Assembly: GCA_905221605.1 (NCBI GenBank)
Contig: CAJNDS010002080.1
Span: forward strand, 60,001-124,000
DNA: 64,000 nt
Reading direction: 5' to 3'
Origin: Symbiodinium natans
Taxonomy: Eukaryota; Sar; Dinophyceae; Suessiales; Symbiodiniaceae
Shown in pieces: positions 1 through 10,504 of this stretch. Both the position numbers and the translations under genes were made by a program. The first letter of the stretch is position 1. Each line of letters opens with the position of its first letter. The notes below the pieces were generated by a model, which was not told the DNA's origin, did not search any database, and was given only the letters and a program-made list of their open reading frames with translations.

Positions 1-63
1 TTAACCCCAAACATCCCTAAACCCCAAAACCTAAACCCCAAACCCTAAACCCTAAACCCCTCA

Positions 64-1383
64 CTAGAAAGAAATCTGCGGGGCCGTGCGGCAATCGCCC
101 CCGCAGTCGCCGCAGGAGCAGTTGCAGTCTCCGCCACCACCGCCGCCCTGGGGGAATGGGTGTCGGGACTGGAGCTTGATTTTAGGGTTTAGGGTTAAGT
201 AGGGTTTAGGGTTTAGGGTTTAGGGTTTAGGGTTTAGGGTTTAGGGTTTAGGGTTTAGGGTTTAGATTTTCGGGTTTAGGTGCACCTGCTAGAACCCTTA
301 CCCTGAGAATCTCTCCGGCCCCATGATTCTTCCTCCCCCGCCCAAACAAAATGCCTGAACCCCAAGAAGCCGCATTCAAATACACACCACCGCCGAGCCC
401 CATTCTCACCCCCTATTGGAATTTAGGGTTTATAGGGTTTAGGGTTATAGGGTTACAGGGTTTAGGGTTATAGGGTTTAGGGTTTAGGGTTTAGGGCTTA
501 GGTGCCTCGCAGCAGGCCGCGAAAACGCCAGCGACGGCGATGCCCACCAGGGCCAAGATCACCTTCAAGTCTTCTCAAATGTACACAGATCTTCCAAAAA
601 AGCCATAGTTGATTAAGGGGAAAAACCTAATTTATACTAAGGATCCTTACTGTGAAATTAGGGTAGATTCCGTAATTAAGGGTGTTTTTTGGAAGATCTG
701 GGTACCTGGAGATTCACGGGTACTTGCAAGTATAGGGTTTTTACAACGTAGGGCAACTGCTCTTATCACCCAAGCTAGGGTACCTGCAACCCTTCTTAAA
801 AGAATCCAGGAACCTCCGAGTAGGCGAACCTCATTCTCTCATTTGCTGAGTTCATAAGCCCCAAAAAAGTGTATACTTTCAGTTCTATAGGGGATTCTGG
901 TATCCCAAAAAGTGTCAAGTGTACTCATTCAGCTACTAAGTTCTCCATTTTCCACCCAAAACGCCCCTAAACCCTAAACCCTAAACCCCTAAGGGGGAAC
1001 ATCCCAAGAGACAAGGCCTGACACCCTTCAGACAAAAAGTTCTCAGCTCGGTGCCATGGCCCAGAGCAAGATGGACCAAACAAAGAGCGTGACCACCTCA
1101 GCGGAAGACTTCGGGTGAAGGGCTATGGACTAGTGACTTGCCCAACCCTTTGAACCCTCGAACTTCAGGGTTTAGGGCTTAGGGCTTAGGGCTGAGGGTT
1201 GATGGCTTAGGGTTCATAGGGTTTAGGGCTTGAGGTTTAGGGTATAAGCAGACAACAACAACCAACTCGGAGATTTATGTGTGGCTTTGTGGTCCTTAGC
1301 CGAACTTCCTTCGAGATGTTGGCAAACGATTTGTGATTTGGTGGGTTGACGGCGTTGACAGCAATTTCGTCTTCGTCAAGCAT
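64..1383 (-). CDS. Putative four-exon gene: small two-helix membrane protein with Cys-rich tail
   Basis: Proposed exons on the minus strand are 1383-1266, 1122-1054, 573-506 and 168-64, with stop TAG at 66-64. Read in that order the phases close and give about 119 residues. The protein is an acidic N-terminus (MLDEDEIAVNAVN...), a hydrophobic helix (VVTLFVWSILLWAM), a second helix (VILALVGIAVAGVFAACCE) and a Gly/Cys-rich tail (GGGGGGDCNCSCGDC). Introns contain telomeric repeats. At least one donor would be GC or otherwise non-GT, as dinoflagellates allow. The plus strand of 1056-1118 also reads MAQSKMDQTKS... to a stop, so strand is not certain for that piece. I do not recognise the family; the layout suggests a small integral membrane protein. 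Confidence 0.42.
199..266 (+). repeat. Telomeric heptamer array TTTAGGG
   Basis: Near-perfect GGGTTTA copies. It lies in the proposed intron just upstream (in gene sense) of the last exon of the small membrane-protein gene. Confidence 0.95.
850..947. mobile_element. MITE-like element, family C, copy 1
   Basis: About 95 bp beginning GAGTTCATAAG, with inner inverted motifs around AGTGTA(T/C)ACTTTCAG and AGTGTCAAGTGTACTCATTCAGCTAC. A second copy at 46490-46582 keeps both ends and the central AGGGGATT. It has no coding capacity and no clear target duplication. Confidence 0.6.
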
Positions 1384-1399
1384 GGCAGACCCCCTGTAA

Positions 1400-2285
1400 C
1401 TTCGCTTCGAGGAGTGTAGTAAGGTTTAGGATGCAGAGGCTGCCGCTTGCCATTTGTGAGCTCACAAACCACAGGTAAACTAGCTTCGCCAACTTTTTTG
1501 GGAACAGACGGCTATAGCAACTACGAACTCAAGGATCTAGTGCTTTCGGCTTGAGAGATCGGAGGGTTCAAAAAGCACTGCAAGATTCTGCAAAATATAG
1601 TACTGTACAAAATGAGGATGCGAAAATGTATACTAAACATGTACTTTATTCTACGACACCCAAACAAAATGTACGAAATAAGAAAACGACCACACCATAA
1701 ATATATGCATGTCTAAAATCTACTAGGACTATGATACACTTCATTACAATATACTGAAGAATACTGGGGCCCCCCGACCCAAGTACAGACCAAGAAGATG
1801 TAGAACCAGAGTCCAAGGTCCAGCACGTAGAACGTCCAGGCCAGGTCGTCCTGGTCTAGACCCAAACGACCCTAAACACTAAGCCCTAAACCGCAAATAG
1901 GATGCTTATAGCGGGGTTTGTAAGGGTGATTTGGGCGACGTGTCTAGGGTTGTTTGGGGTCGTGGTGCTCTTTAATGGGGCTTATATGGCATTTAGGGGG
2001 GTTTTAGAGGGTTGAGGGTGGTTTAGTATGGTAGGGTTGAGGGCTGAAGTGTCTGAGTATCTCTCACGCAGGGCATCGCAACGGGAAGAAGCTCTAAACC
2101 TGAAGGGGTTAGGATTCAGGGCTTTTCGTTTAGTACGTAGGGTTTAGAACCTTGGAACCTTAGAACCTTGGAACCCTAGAACCTTGGAACCCTTAGAAAC
2201 TCAGAACCTTCGAAGCCTCCGAGTGGTTCAGGGTTTAGGGCGTAGCGTTTGGGGCTTGGGGTTTAGGGTTCAGGGTTCAGGGTAA
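1400..2285. other. Stretch without a supported gene
   Basis: Mixed unique sequence (1400-1860) and degenerate telomeric filler (1860-2285, including an AACCTTGGAACC micro-repeat near 2150-2200). The minus strand of 1400-1480 is open next to exon 1 of the small membrane-protein gene but shows nothing recognisable. I see no further structure. Confidence 0.5.
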
Positions 2286-2291
2286 GGGCGC

Positions 2292-2338
2292 CTGGAAGAC
2301 CATGGCGCTGTAGTTCTCGACCACCTCGGGCCATGTGG
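2292..2338 (-). CDS. Candidate microexon, unrecognised
   Basis: On the minus strand an acceptor-like CAGCAG precedes a 47-nt open segment reading TWPEVVENYSAMVFQ, which ends at CAG before GCGCC. AG stands at both borders, the pattern seen at other junctions here. The piece is surrounded by telomeric filler. It is too short for a family call and other frames are open, so it is tentative. Confidence 0.28.
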
Positions 2339-2344
2339 CTGCTG

Positions 2345-3955
2345 GTGAGGAGAAAAACGTTTCGGGGTTTAAAAGCACCAACCAGCCCGCAACTGGAAAC
2401 CCTGGGATTTGGGTGTTTAGCCCTTAGGGTGCTCGGGTTTAGGGTTTGAGGCTTTTGAGTTCAGGTTCAGGGATTAAAGCCCTACTTGGACTCCCCAAGC
2501 AACACATCATAACTAGCCAGAGGGTACTTGGGGGATCTAGGTACACCCTCGCTAGGCGTCAGTGACCAGTGAAGGCTTGGGATGTGTGGAAAGCAGGAGA
2601 AAAGCCGAAGCCGTGTCATATCCCTAAACCCCGAAGCCCTTGGAAAATTACGGAGGGTGCGTCCCTCTTCTTGGGTTCAGTCCCCCCTTCATGCCTGACC
2701 CCTGAAGCCCAGCGTACCACACAAGTTCGGATGAACCCTGAGACCCGACGTTCCCCCCACCCTGAACCCTATAAGCCCTAAACCCCCTAAACCCTATGAG
2801 CGGGTTCAACCCTAAACCCTAAACCTTAAACCCTAAACCCTAAACCCTAAACCCAAACATCAGGGCCAAGAAGCTGGGCATCGACCGTCGCAGGTCGACG
2901 CCATGCCAAGGCTGCCTTTCAAGCCTAGGCTTGGGGTTTAGGGTTTAGGGTTTAGGGCTACTCTTTAGGGTTTAGGGCTTGGGGTATAGGGTTTAGGGCT
3001 ACTGTTTAGGGTTTGGGGTTTCGGGTTTGGGGTTTAGGATTTAGGGCTACAATTTAGGGTTTCGGGTTTAGGGTTTGGGGTTTCGGGTTTATAGGGCTAA
3101 AGGCTTCAGGCTTCTTCAAGTTGAGGGTTCAAGGTTTCGGGTTATTCTAGGGTTTAGAGCTTGAAGACTAGGGTTTGTTAAGGTCTTTAGGGTTTTTGGT
3201 GTACAGGGCTTAGGGAAAGTTTCAGGTTCCAGCTTAGGCTAAAGGGCTTGTAGGTTCTAGAGAATAGGGCAATTACAAGGTTTGGGCTGCTTCGTAGGGT
3301 TTAGGGTTTAGGGTTTAGGGTTCAGGGTTTAGGGTTTAGGGTTTAGGGTTCAGGGGTTTGGGGGGTGGGGGTTATGGAGTTTTTGGGTCTCAAGATTCAA
3401 ACTTGGGGTGCAGGGCTACGGAGCTACAGGGCACTGAGTTTGTACCTTGGCTCCGACACCAAACGTCCAAGCCCCAGACCAGACCTGAGCCCGAATCCGG
3501 GCCTCCGGCTTCTGGACTCTTGCGAGGACAACTACTGCTACCCTACGCCCTAAAAACCCCAAACCTGAGTCCTAAACCCTTCACCTGACAGCCTAAACCC
3601 TAAATCCTACACCCGAAACACCCTAACCCTAAGACCCCAAGCGCTAAACACCCCTGCGGAGCCACGGACCAAGGCCTCCTTCCCCACATCCCACGGAGAC
3701 CCCCCACAAAATTCTGGTTGCTTCTATTGTGGGACCTGTGTCTGCGGCTACAGCAATAAGAGAACGAGGGGGTGGAAAGGTAGTGGACCCTTGACTTTTG
3801 AACTGGTTTGAGGTGTTAAAGGTAGTGGATGTTGGGAGAACTGCGTCGTAACAGAATATGGCAGTCAATGGCGGGTTGAACCACAGAGATCTCATGTGAA
3901 ACAGCGGCAGAGGGTGAAACGCACAGCCATAGAGGGGGAGCAGACGCGTTAGGAC
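2345..3955. other. Telomeric filler with short coding-like scraps
   Basis: 2806-2855 is CCCTAAA and 2930-3090 and 3297-3352 are degenerate TTTAGGG. Between them 2862-2935 is a GC-rich scrap open on both strands. 3385-3555 is open in two plus frames with no match I know. 3644-3955 lies downstream of the XKR stop codon and may be its 3' untranslated region. Confidence 0.4.
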
Positions 3956-5226
3956 TCACTCACTGTCCATCGCTCGGCCCAGGATGCGTCTGGGACTATA
4001 AGCGGATGCCCGGGGCGTGCTGAGCGTGCCATCCTCAGCTACGCAGCAGTTGAATGCGATCAAAGCCACGGCGTTGGCCACCAGAACGCTGTAGTACACC
4101 GCGAGCTCGCGGGCAAGGCCGCTTCCGCAAGCCGTCTCACCAAAGATGCCTGCCAGGATGCCGAAGGTGACGGTCTCCAGGAAGCGCAGTGCTAGCAACA
4201 CCTCCAGACCAGTTTTTCGGTATTGTTCCTTCTTCAGCACCAGCGGCACAACTGGGATCACGTATGGTAGAGTGACGACGGCAAATGCAGAGTCACTAGA
4301 GCAGCGCTGTCTGCGACAGATGCACACTTGGTAGATGGTGCAGAGGAGGAAGAAGGTGCCAGCCGTGGGCGCTCCGTAGGGCCTTACAGGCTCCGAGAGG
4401 GCCATGGCGTAGCCCAAGCTGCGGACCGCCGCGTCGGTGGCGATAAAACACATGCCAATGGCCTTGCCCTTCCAGGATCTCAGGCGGGGGTTCCGTACAC
4501 CGTCAGTCGTATCAGAACTAGCACTCATCACCGTAGAGGCGGAGAGGGAAGCGATGGAAATACAGATGGATGCTATCTTGAAGCCTTGGCCATACGCACC
4601 TAACTGAAAGATGACGTAAGCCTGAAAGTAGAGCTGGGGTGCCGACTCGGTTATGGAGGTGAAGATGTTTCTGAAAACACTGCCGTTCTCATCATCTTCA
4701 GTTCGCTCATGACCCAGGCAGAGTGCGATGAGCTCCCACGCGTGGCTGAGCTGAGCCACGCCGAGGCAGCAAAAGTGTGGGCACCCACCACAACAGAGGT
4801 TGTCATTTTCATGTCGCTGCATCTGCCCCAGAGTCCACCACATTGCAGGCACCAGCGTGGAGATAACGAGCAGCGTGCATGAGATTCCGAACCAGGCCCA
4901 GTGCGGGCTGCACTCGGAAATCTGGCCTTGGGCGTCCAGAGCCGCGATGGTCTCGTTGGTCTGATTGGTTCCCGGTATGGTCGGACAGTCGGGGGTGAGC
5001 TTGTTGTCGATCACGCATGCCTGAGGTGCCAGAGCTACCTAGGAATAGCCTTGAGTAAACAACGGGTTACCTGTTTGGTTGTAAGGCTTTATTTCAAGAA
5101 ATGGATACACAAGGAAGCTGGGAGGTCTCAAGAAACATACTGTAGCATCACGACGACGTCCGAGACATAGTCCGCCATGGCCAGGGCACCGAACAAGGCG
5201 ATGGAGGCCGCCTTCCACCAGTCCAT
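3956..5226 (-). CDS. XK-related (XKR) family multispanning membrane protein, two exons
   Basis: Exon 1 (5226-5140) starts at ATG in a GCCATGG context with an in-frame stop upstream, and encodes MDWWKAASIALFGALAMADY then SDVVVMLQ. Exon 2 (5038-3956) continues to TGA. Joined length is about 389 residues, normal for XKR proteins. The family hallmark ESAPQLYFQAYVIFQ lies near residues 160-174, preceded by a Cys-rich loop and followed by about six hydrophobic segments. Metazoan XKR proteins include plasma-membrane phospholipid scramblases and lipid carriers; the role in protists is unproven. The 101-bp intron border is ambiguous by one base: it gives either GT at the 5' end or AG at the 3' end, not both. 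Membrane topology and motif are seen directly; the function is inferred from the family. Confidence 0.85.
5039..5139 (-). other. XKR intron with dinoflagellate-type ambiguous borders
   Basis: Exon 1 ends CTACAG and the intron reads TATGTTTC...TTCCTAG, followed by GTAGCT. Keeping frame requires CAG joined to GTA. The intron is therefore either TATG...CTAG or GTATG...CCTA, depending on which copy of G is kept. Short AG/G direct repeats at both borders are typical of dinoflagellate introns. Confidence 0.6.
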
Positions 5227-5239
5227 GGCTCCCCAAAAC

Positions 5240-7470
5240 TCAGCCCGAAACCCTGGGCCCTATAGCCCTAAACCCTAAACGGTTTCGCTTCGAGCCTGAC
5301 TGTTGCCTCGCAGGTCCCACATGATGTTCAGAGATGCATGTGCTGGGCAGGGCAGATGCAGAAGGCAGAAGGGTATTTCCCAAATAGGGGTACCTCGGAA
5401 ACCCATGACAGATGCTTCCGAGCAGCTGCTCCACATGGAGGGGGCGTGATGATCACAGTTCCTGGTTTAAGGTTTAGGGTTTAGGGTTTAGGGTCTCGGG
5501 TTTAGGGTTTAGAGTTAGGTTAATTTTCACAGTTCGTGGTGCTTTTGGGCTTTGAATTGACTGGGGCTGGGGGATGGGGGTTCAGACTCATCCCAGAATC
5601 GAAAGCTCTACATGCCAAACCCCTGACGCCCTCAGTTTGTGGCAGTATTCTCCGTTCCCTCTATTGAGAAATGCTTGCTATCAGGGGGCGCGGGGGGGGG
5701 GGGGGGAATAGGGTATGGACTGTGATTGAGGGCTGTGACATGTTACAAACCAACAGCAAGCTCAGGAGCCCCAATACCCCCAAGCCTTCCCGAATCTGAC
5801 CTGGCCTTCTGGACCCTCTCCCTGAATCTCCTAGAGTTGGCTCTGTATGTGCACCCTCTCCCTGAATCACCTTTGTAGTACATGAGCTGTATGTGCAAAT
5901 AGGTGCCTCTCTTTGAGTGCTTGTGGCCACTTTCAATGTGGGTCTGGTGAAGTTGGGTGTTCGTCGTGGCCGTAGCAGAACACGCCTCACCAAAAGAACG
6001 GGCCACCCGTTCCGAACCAACCCAAACCCTAAAGCCTAAACCCTCAAGGCCCCTAAACCCCGAAAACTCTTCACCTCCGACCTCTCTGGTCTTTTCGGGG
6101 ATCGTGTTTGGCTCTTGGCCCAAACTTCAGCATGTGACCACTTATGTCTTCCAGAATCCGAATCTTCAGGGACAGAATTAACTCTAAACCTATCGCCGCC
6201 GCAACCCCAAGACGTAAGCCCCACACTATAGAGAATCCAAACCCCCCAAACCTGAGCTTACAAGCCCTATAGAAGCCTTCCAGGGCCTGGGAAAGGGGGT
6301 GCTTTTGTTGGTTGCCGAGCAGCACCCTCTTCCGGCCGAAAGGGAGGCAAAAAGCCGCCAGAGCCAAGATTACCTGCACTTTTTCAGGGCTGAACTTATG
6401 GTAGGAGCAGGGCTAAGAGCTTTGGGGTTAGGGGCGCTTTAAAGTGGGGTTCACACTTTAAAGGCCCCAAGGGTCTGAGATCTGAAGGTTTAGGGTTTGG
6501 GGTGCCGGGTGAAGGGTTTAGGGTTTGCGGCTCCTGCTGCAAACAGTCGCTTGACCTCACTTACAAGTCCCCAAAAATATGGAGCAACGGTGGGCTCTTA
6601 TGTTGGACTCGGCTTGATCTGAGCCCCCTCTAGTAAGTTTTGCTCACCTCCCTCTATACAGCAAGTTTCCAGATTGGTATTTTTTTTGAACGGGCTGTCG
6701 GTTTGCTGTTTTAAACTAAGCTTTAGCCACGAAAACCGTCAACGGCCTCACCCTCAACCCTCCGGCCGTTCTTCTCAACTATTCCGAAAATTATTCCTTT
6801 CTTCACTTAATCCGCTGGGAAAACATAAAGGCCGAAGGTCGGTTTACAGAGGGTCAGGTCGCAAGCACAGTACGTACGTGGCAGATTGCAAAAACCCCCT
6901 TGACTCCAAGTAAGCTAGGCTTCATTTCCTAAACAACCACATGAAACCCCCCCCCCCCAGAGCCGCAAATTAAACAACCCTAAACCCTAAACCCAAAACC
7001 CAAAACCCTAAACCGGAAACCTGAACCCTGAAGCCCCTGGTTCAGGTCCAAAAGTGCCTAAACGGTTTCGTTTGGGGTGCTTAGCCGGAATGTGGGGCTG
7101 ACCTGTGGCCCTACACCAAGACTAATACACCCCAAGCCCAAAAACTCCAAACCTTAGACCCCTAAAACCCAAACCCCCTAAAGCCCCATAAGCATATCAG
7201 CCCCAAACCCCCAGCCCTGAACCATAAAACCGATAAGCCCGAAAGTCTGAACCCCGAACCCCAAACCAGCCATCATGCCCGAACGGTAGCTTGACCCAAA
7301 ACCCTGAAGGCCAAACTCTACTCGTACCAAATCCTAAGCGCGCTACGAACCCTATAAGCCCTGTAAACTCTATATACTATAAACTCTATAAACCCTATAC
7401 ACCCTTTAAGCCCTATAAGCCTTAAGCCCTCCTTCAACCCCACCAACATCCTTTGCGCTCCCCTGCCTTC
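5240..7470. other. Intergenic stretch with two coding-like islands
   Basis: 5240-5434 (minus) is open and could be a 5' leader of the XKR gene. 5690-5706 is a poly-G run and 5740-6120 is open on the minus strand without recognisable motifs. 6284-6400 is open on both strands: the plus reading (KGVLLLVAEQHPLPAEREAK) follows CCTTCCAG and ends before GTAGG, and the minus reading (VQVILALAAFCLPFGRKR) ends before GCCCTG. I cannot choose between them. 6525-6620 (plus) reads to a stop without a family match. 6930-7430 is degenerate CCCTAAA. Confidence 0.4.
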
Positions 7471-7473
7471 CAG

Positions 7474-7932
7474 CTGTGTGCGATGATCATCTCCACCCCT
7501 TGCGTCGCCTTGGGAGGGTTGGGTTGAGGCCTTAAATTTGGGGCTTGCAGGGTTTGAAAAGTAGATTTAGGCTTGGGGCCCTTAGGGCCCCTAAACCCGA
7601 AACCCAAAACCCTAAAACCCTAAAACCTAAACCGCTGCAGGCTGTCAAGGACTGCATACATCCCTACTGCGAAGCAATAAGTGAGGGGCCTCCGACAACA
7701 GTGTGTACCCTTTTTCGGGGGGTCCCTTGAAGGGGAATTCGTTCTGTTTGGGGTAAAACCTAAACCCTAAACCCTAACCCCTAAACCCCAACCCCTAAAC
7801 CCTAAACCCTAAACCCTAAACCCTAAACCCCCCCCCATTTTTGGAAGTACCCATGTAAGCTCTCTAGGCCGGCGCACCCAGATCGAGAACGTGAACATGA
7901 TGCCCATGCAGGCGCCGCCGCCTGGCGCGTAG
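7474..7932 (+). CDS. Putative 3' end of a gene: three small exons, unrecognised
   Basis: Exons proposed are 7474-7517 (after the pyrimidine-rich CCCTGCCTTCCAG), 7641-7680 (after GCTGCAG, before GTGAGG) and 7868-7932 (after CTCTCTAG, ending TAG). The last two join in phase to read AVKDCIHPYCEAIS followed by RRTQIENVNMMPMQAPPPGA and stop. The first joins less clearly. Telomeric tracts occupy the introns. The C-terminus is followed at once by an (AGG)n microsatellite. No domain is recognised. Confidence 0.42.
7758..7830 (-). repeat. Telomeric array CCCTAAA inside a proposed intron
   Basis: Ten or so copies, a few as CCCCTAA. It lies between exon 7641-7680 and the terminal exon 7868-7932, in the C-strand orientation expected at the 3' end of an intron under the model proposed here. 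Confidence 0.9.
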
Positions 7933-7941
7933 TAAGACCGC

Positions 7942-7987
7942 AGGAGGAGGAGGAGGAGGAGGAGGAGGAGGAGGAGGAGGAGGAGGG
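7942..7987. repeat. (AGG)n microsatellite
   Basis: About 15 tandem AGG copies run directly into GGGTTTAGGG telomeric repeats. It starts a few bases after a TAG that may end the upstream coding exon. Confidence 0.95.
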
Positions 7988-7989
7988 GT

Positions 7990-10145
7990 TTAGGGTTTAG
8001 GGTTTAGGGTTTAGGGCTAGGGTTTAAGGTTCAGGGTTTAACGTGAAGGGTTTTGGGTGGCTTCCAGGCCCGCCCCAAGCATTGAACCCGAAGAACTGTG
8101 AACTCAGCGACGGAGCAGCTTGGGGCTTCAGGTGCCATGTGTCGACTTTGTCGAGTTTTTATTTCGGGGGGGGGGGGGGGGGGGGGGGGGGGGGAATTGT
8201 GAGCCATACCTTCCACTTTCTTCACCTACACTGTTATGGGTTATACCGACTAAATAGGGGGGGGGGGGTAGTTGCTACTAAACGGTAGGCTAAAAGAGTC
8301 GCAGGTATGATCTGCGTCCGATTTCGGTCCCGGAACTCTTCAGGCCATTTTTTTTGTTGGCCTTGCCCACGGCAAACTATAGGGTTCTGGGAACGTATGT
8401 ACAGCAGTTCACCTCTAGTCTTCGCATTCCTGCCTAAGATGCTTTTCTTCTTTTGCAATATCCCTAAACCCTAAACCCTAAACCCTAAACCCTAAACTTC
8501 GCTATCTGTCTTCTGCTACTTGTGTAGAGGAAGCCCCCTATGACTCGAGGTCGCTGTGGGAGGCTCAGGCTTTAGGGAAAAGGGTTTGGGGTTTAGGGTT
8601 TAGGGTTTAGGGTTTAGGGTTTAGGGTTTAGGGTTTAGGGTCCCCAGCAACCTCATAATCCAAAGGGCGCCCCTTTTTGTTAGTTCATGGGGGTGGGAAC
8701 CATGGGCAGCATCCTAGGCTTCGGGTTATTGGGGCTTAGGGGTTTGGGGGGTTGTTTGGGGTTTGGGGGCACCCTAAGCCCAAAAGCCCGCAAAGTGTGG
8801 CAATGCAATGTATACCTATAGGGCTTCGGGCTTAGGGTGTAGTTGGGGCTTACAGCTTGTACGGTTCGTGGTGTAATAGAGGGGCCTACTTAAATTAGCA
8901 CGGTCGTATGATGAGAATAAGGGGATGATAAGGTGACCATGTTGGGAAATCTTGAAGCTCCTGTAAGACCCGCAACGATGGACAATCCCACCCACAGCTC
9001 CCATTCAAACGACCCAGTCCAAACACTTCACGGAACACATGTCGTTCTTGTAAGCCCGCACCCGAAACACTAGAACCACAAATCCTAAAATGCTTAAAGC
9101 GCCCTGATACCGTGAAACCCGTGAACTCTTAAACTATAGAATCCCAAAACCCTCAAACCACAAACCCGTAAACCCTAAAGCCCAAAAACACCTAGACCCC
9201 AAACCCTCAACCACTAGTAAATGGCGCGCAGACCTGCTCCTTTTTTCGTCTCATAGCCATGGCCTGCATCAAACTATAAGGTTCTTAAAGGAAGGCTTAG
9301 GGTTTAGGGTTTAGGGCTTAGGGTTTAAGGTTTATAGGGTTCATAGGGTTTAGGGTTCAAGAGGGGGCATGCTTCCCTAAGGTTTCCTAGGTACCGACCC
9401 CCCCTCCCCCCCCCCCGCCCCCCCCATGACAGGCCCCTTACGGGCTGAGGGCTTTGAGGTTTTAGGGTTTAGGATGCACGGTGCAGGGGTTGGGGTTTGG
9501 GGTTTAGGGAGCTCCCCTACAGTTCTGCAAAAGTCTCCGAAAAGTTCTTGGGCAGAAGGCTCTCGATCAAAGAGCCCCTCCCCAAAACCCGAAACCCTGT
9601 AGTCTCTCAACCCCTAAAGCCCTGAACCCTTAAATGAAAGCCGCCGTTTAGGGTTTAGGGTTTAGGGTTTAGGGTTTAGGGTTTAGGGTTCAGGGTTCCT
9701 GAAACCCCCTAAAGTGCCTAGGCCCCCTCGACTTTCTCCCTAGACGAATCCCTAAACCCCCTGAACGCCCCAACTCCCCTGAACTCCCTCAACTTCCCTG
9801 GACTGTCAAAAAACCCTAAGCCCTAAACCCTAAAGCCCAAGAGTCTCAGAACAGGGGTTTATAGGGCTTCTCGTTTAGGGTTTAAGGTTTGGGGTTGTAG
9901 GGTTCAGGGTTTAGGGTATAGGGTTAGGGTTTCAGGTTGGAGTTGTAGGGTTTTGGGGTTTAAGGGCTACGTTGTTGCTTGATGTAGGATTGTTTGTTAA
10001 TAGGGTTTTATAGGGTTTAGGGTTATCACACAAGGCCCCCGAGCCTAGACTTTTGATCGCATAGTCCCAGCCGCAGTAACCTTGGCGCGCCAATGCCTAC
10101 CGTAGGGTTTACAGTTTATATAGGGTTCAGGGTTAAGGGGTTTAG
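7990..10145. other. Telomeric filler; one candidate microexon
   Basis: It holds TTTAGGG arrays at 7986-8030, 8588-8640, 9297-9325 and 9645-9695, CCCTAAA at 8461-8497, a 29-base poly-G at 8166-8194, and poly-C at 9400-9425. 8528-8568 (plus) is open between AG borders (EEAPYDSRSLWEAQ) but is also open on the minus strand. I see nothing else coding with confidence. Confidence 0.45.
8166..8194 (+). repeat. Poly-G run of 29
   Basis: An uninterrupted G homopolymer, one of several of more than 20 bases in the window (see 20447-20470 and 57818-57844). Such runs can form quadruplexes and are often mis-sized in sequencing. Confidence 0.95.
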
Positions 10146-10151
10146 GGTTTA

Positions 10152-10503
10152 GGGCTGCGAAGCAAGAATGGCCCATGGTGCCTTTTGTCGATGCTTCTTT
10201 GGTAAAAATCGTCAGGCAAATCGTTGTGATACCATAGCCTGAGGGTTCCAGGCAACTCGCCAGTCTTCATGGGGCGCTTGACCTTATGAAGCACCCAAGG
10301 ACGAGAAGATCGGTACAAGCCTTCACGCAGCAAGAAGCCACAAATCCAAAATCCAGATTTGCGCTTGGGGGAGCCAACCGTGCAGCATCCACCAGCGAGA
10401 AACTGAAAGTGTTCAGGGTTCTCTCGGTTGCTCCATTTCTCGACATGCACTGACCTGCGCAGGTTCGATGTTTGTTGGGACAACACTTGAGATTTGCGCT
10501 ATC
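10152..10503 (-). CDS. Candidate exon, about 115 codons, unrecognised
   Basis: The minus strand is open from just after a TAG near 10504 to a TAA that falls in telomeric sequence. It encodes aromatic-rich, well-mixed sequence such as SGFWICGFLLREGLYRSS and LRLWYHNDLPDDFY; the plus strand is interrupted by stops. There is no in-frame ATG near the start, so it is more likely an internal exon than a complete gene. The true 3' border is probably the CGCAG just before the CCCTAAA tract. I do not recognise the family. Confidence 0.45.
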
Positions 10504-10504
10504 A

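Noticed and set aside
1-60. Possible true chromosome end at the left edge
   Set aside because: Only a few imperfect heptamers, and equal or longer tracts in both orientations occur throughout.
6284-6400. Confident exon call
   Set aside because: Plus and minus readings both have acceptor and donor candidates; listed only as an unresolved island.
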